Positions 29,114 to 37,181 of a DNA stretch of 38,492 nucleotides are shown here, one piece after another. Each line of letters opens with the position of its first letter. Position 1 is the stretch's first letter. The stretch covers positions 1-38,492 of IMG/VR virus record IMGVR_UViG_3300001450_000094; one strand, given 5' to 3'. Position numbers and translations under genes: made by a program. The notes beneath the pieces are model-generated. The model made no database searches. It was not told where the DNA came from and was given only the letters and a program-made list of their open reading frames with translations. This DNA is from a virus.

Positions 29114-29872
29114 ATGGCTGCTACTAATTCGTATCAAGACTTAATCGACAGAATCAAAAACGAACTTCAGCGCAACGATTCTGATATCAATACTATTATT
29201 ACAAACGCCATTAGCGATTCTATTCGTCATTTTAAAGACGAGTGTTTTGCCATTAACCAAGCTAGTTATTACACTTCAGCGCCAGCTTTAGTGGCGGGGG
29301 ATCTTACTACTAATCCCATGGCTGCAGCTTACGTTGATCTTCCCAAAGATTTTAATTCCATGACTTCGCTTAACGTGAACAACAGCGGAACTATCTATGA
29401 AATGGATTTACTTACCTATCCTGAATTAGATAAAATGGACGCTTTATACTCTGATCCGGTAACGGGCATACCACAATACTGGGCTTATTTTGGCGAGTAC
29501 GCTGGAGTTTCTATAGGAGAAAGCACTCCTGCGGGTCCTGCTAAATCCGATTTAGAACTTAAGTACACGCCGGGTAAAATCAGAATTTTTCCTAGACCCG
29601 ACAAAGAGTACACTTTGATTCTTAGGTACGTGTCTAATCTAGAAGATCCTGCTTCCATGGACGGCACAGATAATTCTACAAAGTATGGCTTCTGGATGAA
29701 CGAAGCATCTAGAATGATCAAAGCCTACTCTAAAGGAATTATCTACGCAGATTATTTGCAGCAATACGACCAAGCCCAAGCTCAAGAAGTTTTGGCCCAA
29801 GCGGAGTTTAATCGTTTGGTTGCGCGTTCAGAGTCCCGCGCATTTGAAAACGAAGTGGTAGGGTATCTGTAA
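29114..29872 (+). CDS. Head-tail adaptor protein (podovirus gp4/SU10-adaptor-like)
   Basis: 252 aa. The helical N-terminus (SYQDLIDRIKNELQRNDSDINTIITNAISDSIRHFKDECF), the YVDLPKDFNSMTSLNV turn, the PGKIRIFPRPDKEYTLILRYVSNLEDP strands and the C-terminal helices (EASRMIKAYSKGIIYADYL) follow the pattern of phage adaptors that sit under the portal. The start codon directly follows the U-tract of a terminator and has no Shine-Dalgarno, so readthrough messages would place the terminator hairpin in front of it. It ends overlapping the next gene as TAATG. Confidence 0.8.
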   Translation: MAATNSYQDLIDRIKNELQRNDSDINTIITNAISDSIRHFKDECFAINQASYYTSAPALVAGDLTTNPMAAAYVDLPKDFNSMTSLNVNNSGTIYEMDLLTYPELDKMDALYSDPVTGIPQYWAYFGEYAGVSIGESTPAGPAKSDLELKYTPGKIRIFPRPDKEYTLILRYVSNLEDPASMDGTDNSTKYGFWMNEASRMIKAYSKGIIYADYLQQYDQAQAQEVLAQAEFNRLVARSESRAFENEVVGYL

Positions 29873-31896
29873 TGATAGATCAGGCACAATTGGCTAGTTG
29901 GGCACCTGATGTAGACGAAAATAACCCCAGCCAAATAGCCGACTCAGATCAAGTTTTCCCTACTACAAAAGGGGTTAAGTCTTTTTCTATTCCTGTAAAA
30001 ATGGGCGCTACGCCCAAAATTGTTTTCGTAGCTCCAGACACTAGCAACGGTACTTGGGATGTACTGCAAGAGTACTATCCCCCGCCAATGCAATCGTATA
30101 CTGCCTATTGGCCGGATGGTTCTTCTACTCTGTATGTACTTACAGAAAAAGTTCGGGCTAGTTATTTTTCAAATCTTACAAATCTAACGGGAACGGCTGC
30201 AGTAAACGGAGCTATCTTTGTATACGTAGACGGAGCCTTTACACCCAAAGCATATGTAACTTCTGGAGACAGTGGCAGGACCGCAGAGCCGAATACTGTT
30301 CCCGGCACAGGCCAAAACAACAACGTAGACTCCACTGCTGTTGCGTCGGCGTTTGATCTTACGTTTGATTTTCCCCGTCAATACACAGGGTCTTTTGCTC
30401 AATACGGAAACTACTGCTTTGTTGCTACAGGAAATAAATTAGTTTATTTCACAAGCGCTTCCAAGACAGTACCCGATCAAAGGCTGTCTCCTTCTAGCCA
30501 AGAAGTTAACGCTAGATTTGTTGCGCAAGCTGGGGACTTTTTGTTTCTTGCTAACTCTACTTCAACCGGAAACGATGACGGCGGAGTACCTAGAGACAGT
30601 ACATATTGGATATGTTCTGGATTGGGCGTATTGGATGCAAACGATTTTCCGGATTTTAATCTAGATAACACTGCCGCAAACCGTTGTGAATCCTCCCGCT
30701 TGGCGGATACTCCGGGTCCTATAGTAGGAGCAAAAGCGCTTGATCGCACTTTGATGCTATACAAAGAGCGTGCGGTATACATGATTGCAGATGATGGTTC
30801 TTCCATGGTTCAGCAAACATTGAGTACTGAAGCTGGAGCTTTATGCAACAACGCCGTAGTAGATCTAGGCGGCAAACACGTATTCGTAGGTCACGATGAT
30901 TTTTACTTTGTAGAAGGTCAGGCGGTTCAAACGCTGCCTAATCCATGTAAAGAATTCCTCTTGGGTCCGGGGGGAGATTTAGACAAATCTAAACACTTTG
31001 GGGTTCGCGGCCAACACCACAAGCAGCAAACTTGTGTGTACTGGTATTACCCCAGCATGGACTATGCCTACCTCCAACCCGACCCCGATGAGTTTAAACC
31101 CGTTTGCGATAAATGGATTTGCTGGAACTACACTACAGACTCTTGGACTAGAGGTACGGGTATTCAAGTTAACTCTGAAAGCAAAGACAAGGTAGCAGTT
31201 TTCGCTACATGCAGTCCTGATTTGGATACTTCGCAACTTAATGCAGTTACTTACTTAGGGTTTGGAACAAACGCGGGTAACGATATTTACAGCGTAGAAC
31301 CTAATTGGAATACTGCAGCACCTTATTCATGGTCGAGTGCGTTAATTGCAGGATCTAGTCAACGTAAGGCTGCAGTGTTTGGAGCGTTGACTTCTTACTC
31401 TAGTTTGGAATCCACGCCTCTGTATAATTTAGGCAGTGCCCTAAAATTTAAAGTAGATACCAGCCTTTTTCTAAAAGATTCTATTTTTAAACCTTTTCCT
31501 GACCAACGTGTTTTTACTGCAGACGAAGCCAATACCTATCAAAACAACCTATTGTCTGACCCCGAAGACCCTACTTCGGGAGTAGTAAGTGTAGTGCGTT
31601 CTGGAGATTTTGGGGACGGAATTAACTTTAAATTTGTCAGGGCAATTAGACCACGGTTTGTAGGCAACGTTACTCCTACAAGTATTGAATGTACGGTGTA
31701 CGTTAGACAACAACTTAGCGACGACTGGAAAGAGTCCGGATCTTCGTTTGCAGGGCAAGGATCTTTGAACGCAGATTCTCCCTTTTGGTTTTCTATTAGA
31801 TCTAATTCCCGCTATCACCAATTTAAGTTTACTTTCACTGGCGCAGCAGAGCTATCGGGGTACGACATTGACTATGATGATTCAGGTACAAGATGA
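29872..31896 (+). CDS. Tail hub/nozzle or stabilisation protein, propeller-like
   Basis: 674 aa. After a short N-terminus (SWAPDVDENNPSQIADSDQVFPTTKGVKSF) come repeated strands such as GNYCFVATGNKLVYFTSAS, FLFLANSTSTGNDDGGVPRDSTYWICS, RTLMLYKERAVYMIADD, GGKHVFVGHDDFYFVEG and QQTCVYWYYPSMDYAYL. This is the signature of phage tail proteins with a beta-propeller that form the tail tube end or needle collar (P22 gp10 or SU10 nozzle type). Directly follows the adaptor gene with a one-base overlap. Exact homology is not established. Confidence 0.75.
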   Translation: MIDQAQLASWAPDVDENNPSQIADSDQVFPTTKGVKSFSIPVKMGATPKIVFVAPDTSNGTWDVLQEYYPPPMQSYTAYWPDGSSTLYVLTEKVRASYFSNLTNLTGTAAVNGAIFVYVDGAFTPKAYVTSGDSGRTAEPNTVPGTGQNNNVDSTAVASAFDLTFDFPRQYTGSFAQYGNYCFVATGNKLVYFTSASKTVPDQRLSPSSQEVNARFVAQAGDFLFLANSTSTGNDDGGVPRDSTYWICSGLGVLDANDFPDFNLDNTAANRCESSRLADTPGPIVGAKALDRTLMLYKERAVYMIADDGSSMVQQTLSTEAGALCNNAVVDLGGKHVFVGHDDFYFVEGQAVQTLPNPCKEFLLGPGGDLDKSKHFGVRGQHHKQQTCVYWYYPSMDYAYLQPDPDEFKPVCDKWICWNYTTDSWTRGTGIQVNSESKDKVAVFATCSPDLDTSQLNAVTYLGFGTNAGNDIYSVEPNWNTAAPYSWSSALIAGSSQRKAAVFGALTSYSSLESTPLYNLGSALKFKVDTSLFLKDSIFKPFPDQRVFTADEANTYQNNLLSDPEDPTSGVVSVVRSGDFGDGINFKFVRAIRPRFVGNVTPTSIECTVYVRQQLSDDWKESGSSFAGQGSLNADSPFWFSIRSNSRYHQFKFTFTGAAELSGYDIDYDDSGTR

Positions 31897-32306
31897 AGGG
31901 AACGATAACGAGGCAGAGGATAGAGAATCCTACGACTCCAAACGTTTGGGAAAACCTCTTAAAGAAAGCTCTGGATCTTCTGCAGCTAGAAACTCAGAAC
32001 GAACTGAAGTGGATCAACCATCGTTCAGTAGTAGCGACAATAACCTCAGCAGTAACGTTTCGAGTCTTGTCCCCGATAATGGTTCTGGACTCAGGGAGCA
32101 GCGCTCGGACAGTAAACCTGTCTGTGGGGATGGACGCTCCTCCGAATTTTCAGGGGCCGTTGTTTCTGAAGAACGGGAATACCGGGAACATAACGATACA
32201 GGCGAGCAACGGGAACGTAGCTCTAAATCAGAACGGGACGGCGACAGCGGGGGACGTAGCGATGTTCGTCAAGATCTCCGGACATTGGCACCATGTGAAC
32301 AAATAG
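31893..32306 (+). CDS. Small virion-type beta-rich protein
   Basis: 137 aa. Its ATG overlaps the previous stop as ATGA. The protein has a helical N-terminus (NPTTPNVWENLLKKALDLLQLETQNELKWI) then beta-rich repeats (TFRVLSPIMVLDSGSSARTVNLSVGMDAPPNFQGPLFLKNGNTGNITIQASNGNVAL) ending in GDVAMFVKISGHWHHV. This looks like a small tail-fibre tip or virion surface domain, often seen as a carbohydrate-contact domain. The same region is also open in another frame, but that product is low-complexity and charged and is probably not made. Confidence 0.75.
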   Translation: MKGTITRQRIENPTTPNVWENLLKKALDLLQLETQNELKWINHRSVVATITSAVTFRVLSPIMVLDSGSSARTVNLSVGMDAPPNFQGPLFLKNGNTGNITIQASNGNVALNQNGTATAGDVAMFVKISGHWHHVNK

Positions 32307-32737
32307 ACCCTTTTCAATGCTTCCGCGTAGACCCCGATCAAGTAGAGCGGTGGTGGCCGCTAGTAGAAAAGGGCATAGAATACGTAATTAATAAGACTAA
32401 AGCCCCGTTTACGGCTTCGGACGTTAAAGGGTACTGTGTTAAAAACTTTGCTTGGCTTATTATAACCAGCGATATGACAGGGACTTACGCTGGCTGTACC
32501 GTTGTTGCTGAGTCGGATTTGGATAATTTCTCCAAAAGGCGAGAAATGTTGATTTGGGTAGCATATTCCAAGGTCCCCGGAGCCGCTGAATATACTACGG
32601 AAAGACTGGAAACTGTCGCAAAAGACCACGGTTTCGGGTATCTTGTATTCCACTCTCCCCGTCCGGGCTGGGTCCGAAGGGCCAAAAAGCTAGGTTTTAC
32701 TCTACGGGAAAGAGTATACGAAAAAAAGTTAGGATAG
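32285..32737 (+). CDS. GNAT-like N-acetyltransferase-type protein
   Basis: 150 aa from a TTG at 32285; no ATG or GTG is in frame near the upstream gene's stop. The pattern FRVDPDQVERWWPLVEKGIEYVI, then AWLIITSDMTGTYAGCTVVAES, REMLIWVAYSKVPGAAEYTTERLETVAKDHGFGYLVFHSPRPGWVRRAKKLGFTLRERVYEKKL matches small phage GNAT-fold proteins, with the usual C-terminal GF motif and a WxxxAKKLGF helix. A clear acetyl-CoA Q/RxxGxG/A loop is not visible, so activity is uncertain. It overlaps the previous gene by 22 bases. The frame is open upstream to 31868 without an ATG giving sensible protein. Confidence 0.65.
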   Translation: MAPCEQIDPFQCFRVDPDQVERWWPLVEKGIEYVINKTKAPFTASDVKGYCVKNFAWLIITSDMTGTYAGCTVVAESDLDNFSKRREMLIWVAYSKVPGAAEYTTERLETVAKDHGFGYLVFHSPRPGWVRRAKKLGFTLRERVYEKKLG

Positions 32738-32743
32738 ATTACT

Positions 32744-33655
32744 ATGAGTAGTAAAACTCCAAAGAACACAACTACTACAGCTATGCCTTTTTACGGGGGT
32801 AAGGAAACCGGCGATCAGTTTGCGAAAACCCATGAGATGTGGCGCGAACAAAACATCGACCCCATTACAGGGTTGCCTTATCCGTATCAAGGTCCAAATG
32901 AGCGGGGAACTGCTTTTGATCCTTTGGAAGCGTCAGCTTATAGCGAAACAGCCCGACTGAACGCGGCTCCTAATCCTTACTCGGGCATGGCTAGCGGGCA
33001 GGCAAATCGCTTGTTTAATCAGGAGAACCCCGCAGCTACTAACAGGATCTTGCAAACGCTGGACAGTCAATATCTAAGTCAAGAAAACCCCGGTATGCAG
33101 TCTGTATTAGATACTATCGGGAAAAACGTGACTAAGCAGTACGAGGCCGCTACCGGGGAAACCGGTAGCGGGTTTAGCGGTCGTGGAACCTTGGGCGGAT
33201 CTCGCCATCGAGAAGCGCAAAACGCTAACCGAGACATTCTGGCTAAGTCTTTGGCGGAACAGCAAGGTAATTTGATCTACGACAATTATAACCAACGACT
33301 TGCAGAGCAGAACGCTATGGCAGGTCAAGTAGCTTCCCGTGGAGACGCTTACAATTTGGCTGGAGCGGACGAAATGCGCTTTGCTAACGCCAATAGGAAC
33401 TTGCGTTTGGGAGGCTACAATAGAAGTAGCGTAACTGACCCAAACAACATGACATGGTTTGGTAATCAGCAACGCGGGTATGATTGGAGAATGGGTGCTC
33501 CTATGAGAGAAGCGGACTTGTTGGCAACTATTAATCGAGGGGCTGGCGGCGGTTCGTCTACTGTAAGCCGACCCGGACCTTCGGGCGCTCAACAAGCCGG
33601 TCAGATTATTAATACTGCCACAAACGCTTATTCTACCTTTTTCCCCAGTAAATAA
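32744..33655 (+). CDS. Virion/ejection-type structural protein
   Basis: 303 aa, no enzyme motif. It is helical and Asn/Gln/Ala-rich, with short segments that look internal-virion like (GMASGQANRLFNQENPAATNRILQTLDSQYLSQENPGMQSVLDTIGKNVTKQYEAATGETGSGFSGRGTLGGSRHREAQNANRDILAKSLAEQQGNLIYDNYNQRLAEQNAMAGQVASRG). Proteins of this style follow the hub gene in environmental podoviruses and are suspected to be ejected with DNA. Seven bases separate it from the previous stop; the next gene starts directly after its stop. Confidence 0.65.
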   Translation: MSSKTPKNTTTTAMPFYGGKETGDQFAKTHEMWREQNIDPITGLPYPYQGPNERGTAFDPLEASAYSETARLNAAPNPYSGMASGQANRLFNQENPAATNRILQTLDSQYLSQENPGMQSVLDTIGKNVTKQYEAATGETGSGFSGRGTLGGSRHREAQNANRDILAKSLAEQQGNLIYDNYNQRLAEQNAMAGQVASRGDAYNLAGADEMRFANANRNLRLGGYNRSSVTDPNNMTWFGNQQRGYDWRMGAPMREADLLATINRGAGGGSSTVSRPGPSGAQQAGQIINTATNAYSTFFPSK

Positions 33656-35611
33656 ATGATTGTTTCTAAAACACGCAACGCAACAACTACTCAAGAAGCG
33701 GGCTTATCTTCTGGGGGAGGATTTCTTGGGTTAGATCCCAAAGAGTTGTGGGAAATTCCAGATGGAATGTCGTGGGAAGAAGCGGAAAGAAAAGGTCTTG
33801 CAACCAAAGTCGTAGATCCAGAAGTAGCTTTTAACGCTTACGAGCAAGGAGAAGTATACAACCCAGACGGATCTGTTGATATGGTGTCTATTGAACTCTT
33901 TAAAACAGGAGATTCTAGGTGGCAGTCGTTTCTCACTGGTATTTCGGTTGTAGACCTTGAAACGTTTGTTAACAACTCTGAGCCGATTTTAGATGAAAAC
34001 GGAAACGTTGTTGGTAGAACAACAAAGCAAGAAGACGAGGGTAATGAAAGTGAAGAAGAAGAAGAAGAAAGACCCGCCGACAAACTCGCGCAACAAATAT
34101 TAGACGGAGAAGTTAGCCCCTATTCTTATTTTAATGCTAATGGAGATTTAATTACTCCAGATCAAAGCGGATCTCCGTTAAGTGGAGGGCTGTCAGCAAG
34201 TCCTGCTCCCTTGCCGAGCTACGCTTCAACTCCAACAAGCCTCTATTATCCAGAAAACAACGTAGGATCTACGGGATACAACCCTGTTGTAGGGGGGTCT
34301 TTACTTAAAGGTTCTCAATACAACCTTCCTGTGCCGCAAGGTACTTCCCAAACCAACTTAGTAGACGCTAACGGTGATTCGGTAATATCGGACGAAGAAA
34401 ATCTTGCATATTTGGTAGCTACTAACGACCCTAATGCGCCAATTCTTTCGGAAGAAGAGCAGCTAGCCTTAGTAGCAAAATACCCTCATTTGTTTTTTGA
34501 TGCAGCTTCTCCTGAAGAATGGCTTTCTTCCCCTCGGGAAAGAATGATCGGTACTGTTGGCGACGACTACGTGGCTACTTATGGCGATTTTTTTGGTCAA
34601 GGTTTAGATGCGTTACCGGAAGGGGTACCACCCCCACCTGACATGCTTCTGGAACAAGGAAGATACATTCCTGTAGATCACCCTAGCTACTTCTCTTACC
34701 ACCAAGCTCTTCGTTCTGGAAATGCATCCGGAGCGCAATGGATTCTGGATCTTTTTGGCGTAGACGGCCCCGTTCTTATTGATGTTGGAAATAATCCTGA
34801 AGATTATTTCTTTGACGATCAGAACGATACGCCGTGGGCCGGAAACGATTTTGCTACAGGGGAAATTCCCAATATTCAAAACCCGCCTCCGTGGCACCCG
34901 GACCACAATCCAAACAACGACATAATGGGGAGGCCTATTACAGCAGGTGGGATGAGTTGGGGTAACTGGTTACTGTTAAATGAGTTAGATCCTGTAACAG
35001 GCATGCCCGTTAATCCGGATTGGGACGGAGAATTTAACGTTCCTTTGTCTGCAGAAATTTTATCCCCTACAGGACAGACAGATTTAGATACTTTTTTAGA
35101 AGACATTCCTGACCCCAACGCGCCTCCCCCTCCCCCTGACCCTAATTTCCCCGGCATAGGCCCCTCTCCAGAAGAAGATCCTACACTGCATCCTACTCAA
35201 CCTGATTACCCTGACCCCAACGCGCCTCCCCCTCCACGCCGGGGAGGCGCTCCCCTTCCAGATCCAGAGGAGTATGATGGGTGGCCGACCAGCCCCGGCG
35301 GCACTGGTAGCACCCGAAGTAGCAGCCTTTACTCTAATGAAAACTTTGGGGACCAGAAACAACTAGGCCCCGAACCCACACCCACACCCACACCCACACC
35401 CACCCCCGCACCCACAAGCTCTACAGCACTTCCTGCTATGGACGTAGGATCTATTAAAGGAAATCCTTTAAGCCAGTCAATGCCTTATAGTAATGCGCAA
35501 CAATCTGCACCAGCGCCTACCCCAAGCCCTTTGCAAAGCCCGATGAGTACTCCCGCAGAAGGGGTACAGCCTTACGCACAACAACGAACCTTGTTTCCAA
35601 GGAGAGTCTAA
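33656..35611 (+). CDS. Large acidic, proline-rich virion protein with EF-hand-like loop
   Basis: 651 aa. The N-terminal part (LDPKELWEIPDGMSWEEAERKGLATKVVDPEVAFNAYEQGEVYNPDGSVD) is acidic; a run of Glu (ESEEEEEERPADKLAQQIL) follows at about 123-140. DANGDSVISDEE (about residue 238) has the DxNxDxxIxxxE arrangement of a calcium-binding EF-hand/dockerin loop. The C-terminal third is Pro-rich (DPNAPPPPPDPNFPG, a PT repeat, SPLQSPMS). No family recognised. Extended and acidic, it could be a tail or ejected protein. The start directly abuts the previous stop. The end overlaps the next gene as TAATG. Confidence 0.65.
   Translation: MIVSKTRNATTTQEAGLSSGGGFLGLDPKELWEIPDGMSWEEAERKGLATKVVDPEVAFNAYEQGEVYNPDGSVDMVSIELFKTGDSRWQSFLTGISVVDLETFVNNSEPILDENGNVVGRTTKQEDEGNESEEEEEERPADKLAQQILDGEVSPYSYFNANGDLITPDQSGSPLSGGLSASPAPLPSYASTPTSLYYPENNVGSTGYNPVVGGSLLKGSQYNLPVPQGTSQTNLVDANGDSVISDEENLAYLVATNDPNAPILSEEEQLALVAKYPHLFFDAASPEEWLSSPRERMIGTVGDDYVATYGDFFGQGLDALPEGVPPPPDMLLEQGRYIPVDHPSYFSYHQALRSGNASGAQWILDLFGVDGPVLIDVGNNPEDYFFDDQNDTPWAGNDFATGEIPNIQNPPPWHPDHNPNNDIMGRPITAGGMSWGNWLLLNELDPVTGMPVNPDWDGEFNVPLSAEILSPTGQTDLDTFLEDIPDPNAPPPPPDPNFPGIGPSPEEDPTLHPTQPDYPDPNAPPPPRRGGAPLPDPEEYDGWPTSPGGTGSTRSSSLYSNENFGDQKQLGPEPTPTPTPTPTPAPTSSTALPAMDVGSIKGNPLSQSMPYSNAQQSAPAPTPSPLQSPMSTPAEGVQPYAQQRTLFPRRV
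35374..35415 (+). repeat. Six-base CCCACA-type tandem repeat coding for Pro-Thr
   Basis: About six units of a 6-base repeat encode PTPTPTPTPTPAPT in the acidic proline-rich protein; a slippage-prone linker is expected. Confidence 0.8.
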
Positions 35612-36237
35612 TGACACCACAAGACAAATGGCGAGCATGGCGAGACAGCCTTACTTACGACATGCAGTCGCGTTCTGACCCCACAAACATGGCAGCAATG
35701 CCGTGGTTTGTGCAGAATCCTTGGGACACACAAGTTCCGGAAGACTATCTTAACCTTTTTGGCAGCGATTACGCTGGAATTGTTGCAGCACAAAAAGCAG
35801 CTTGGGAACAGCATACTGGTTTTAAATACGATCCGACTGCTGCGTACAATGCGATTGATGGTTTAGGTAGAAGAACAGCTAAAGGGGTGCTTCTTACTCC
35901 GGAAGCTTGGGAAAACAACCCCGGTCCTCGCCCCACAGAAGTAATAAACCGGTTTCCAGCTAGAACACCGCCTCCGGTACAAACTCAACCTTTCCAATCC
36001 CGAACTGTTCCAGCCCAAAAGCAAGCATTTACTTCTTCGCCGAACTCTATGCCCGCTTTTGATATGGCTCCTGCTCCTGCTCCTGCTACCCCAACCCCTA
36101 CTCCTGCCGCCGCTGCTCCCGCTCCCGCCGCTCCTACCCCCGCCGCTCCTAAAACCATAGTTCCCAATAAACAAGCAATGAGAGCGGAAGTGTCTAGACC
36201 AACTACTTCAAACACGTACAATAGAAGGACTTTATAG
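35611..36237 (+). CDS. Hypothetical late protein with Ala-Pro repeats
   Basis: 208 aa. The first 110 residues look folded (DKWRAWRDSLTYDMQSRSDPTNMAAMPWFVQNPWDTQVPEDYLNLFGSDYAGIVAAQKAAWEQHTGFKYDPTAAYNAI). Residues about 120-185 are low complexity (APAPAPATPTPTPAAAAPAPAAPTPAAP). The end is basic. Not recognised. It overlaps both neighbours by one base (TAATG, TAGTG), so it is coupled. Likely a virion protein by position and composition. Confidence 0.65.
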   Translation: MTPQDKWRAWRDSLTYDMQSRSDPTNMAAMPWFVQNPWDTQVPEDYLNLFGSDYAGIVAAQKAAWEQHTGFKYDPTAAYNAIDGLGRRTAKGVLLTPEAWENNPGPRPTEVINRFPARTPPPVQTQPFQSRTVPAQKQAFTSSPNSMPAFDMAPAPAPATPTPTPAAAAPAPAAPTPAAPKTIVPNKQAMRAEVSRPTTSNTYNRRTL

Positions 36238-37181
36238 TGGCATTTACAGCAGCAGCAATTGCGGCTGCAGCCTTGGCTGCAGTACCTTCCGCCGCCGTTA
36301 CAGGTTTGGGTGCCCTTGCTACAGGACTAGGCGCAACCACTATTGGTACGGGACTTACTAGCCTAGGTGCTACTATTGGCGGTTTAGGTGCTACAGCAGG
36401 TACAGCCATGGGCGTAAGCGCCCCTATGGTGGGCTTTGCTAGTAGCTTAGGTACTGGGTTGGGCAATGTTATTGCTCCACTAGCAGAAGGATTAGGAGGC
36501 TTTCTTACAGGAGGCGGTTTCGGAGAACTTGGAAGCGGAGCGGTTCAATCTGGAGCAAATCTTTTGGGGGAATTTGGAGCGGCGCAACCCGCTGCAAATT
36601 TACTGCAGGGCACTGTAACGTCAACGGCCCTTCCGGGGGGCATGTCAATTCCAGCTACCCTTGGGCCAAACGTAAGTAGCGCCCTAGCACCTGTTTCGCA
36701 AGCGCTAAACGCTGTCCCCGGAGCGGCAGCGGGCGGCACTCCTATCGTAGGAGGCAGCACCGGTTCCGTAGGGGGCGCTCTTCAAGCGGCAAGCACAATC
36801 AGTTCTGCTGCAGGAGCAGGAGCAGAAACTCCAACAGCGTATCCTGCACCGCCCCCGCCCCCGCCTCTTATGACAATGGACCGCCCCGGTATGACGATGG
36901 ACCGCCCCGGTATGACGATGGACCGCCCCGGCATGACGATGGCTAAACCAGACATTAATCGTTTAGCGCAAGAAGCAACTAGACCTTTAGGTAGCCCTTT
37001 GGGTGGTCGTACAGCAATGTCAGCAAGAACCCCTGCTCCCCAATTTGAGCCACCTTCTCCTACACCTAGCCCTCTTGGGCGAACTTCGTTTGTGCAACCT
37101 AGTCCTTTTCAAGGACGTATGGCCGAGTTGCAAGAACAACTTTGGCGAGAACGCCAAAAAAGAAATAGCGGGAGTTGGTAA
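36237..37181 (+). CDS. Ala/Gly-rich glycine-zipper protein, possible ejection/pore protein
   Basis: 314 aa from a GTG that overlaps the upstream stop by one base. Residues 1-95 are almost only small and hydrophobic residues with G-x3-G/A-x3-G spacing (AAIAAAALAAVPSAAVTGLGALATGLGATTIGTGLTSLGATIGGLGATAGTAMG), a glycine-zipper composition typical of membrane-inserting virion proteins. A second hydrophobic stretch goes to about 195. Then come poly-Pro, a threefold MTMDRPG repeat and a charged C-terminal helix (GRMAELQEQLWRERQKR). By position it could be a DNA-ejection protein that enters the cell envelope. No family recognised. Confidence 0.65.
   Translation: MAFTAAAIAAAALAAVPSAAVTGLGALATGLGATTIGTGLTSLGATIGGLGATAGTAMGVSAPMVGFASSLGTGLGNVIAPLAEGLGGFLTGGGFGELGSGAVQSGANLLGEFGAAQPAANLLQGTVTSTALPGGMSIPATLGPNVSSALAPVSQALNAVPGAAAGGTPIVGGSTGSVGGALQAASTISSAAGAGAETPTAYPAPPPPPPLMTMDRPGMTMDRPGMTMDRPGMTMAKPDINRLAQEATRPLGSPLGGRTAMSARTPAPQFEPPSPTPSPLGRTSFVQPSPFQGRMAELQEQLWRERQKRNSGSW
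36870..36942 (+). repeat. 21-bp tandem repeat encoding MTMDRPG
   Basis: Units at 36870-36890, 36891-36911 and 36912-36932 are nearly identical and a partial fourth follows (36933-36942). They encode MTMDRPG three times. Two copies differ by single bases only, which suggests recent expansion. Confidence 0.9.

Noticed and set aside
31868-32284. N-terminal extension of the GNAT-like frame
   Set aside because: Charged low-complexity reading overlapping a better protein in another frame that begins as ATGA.
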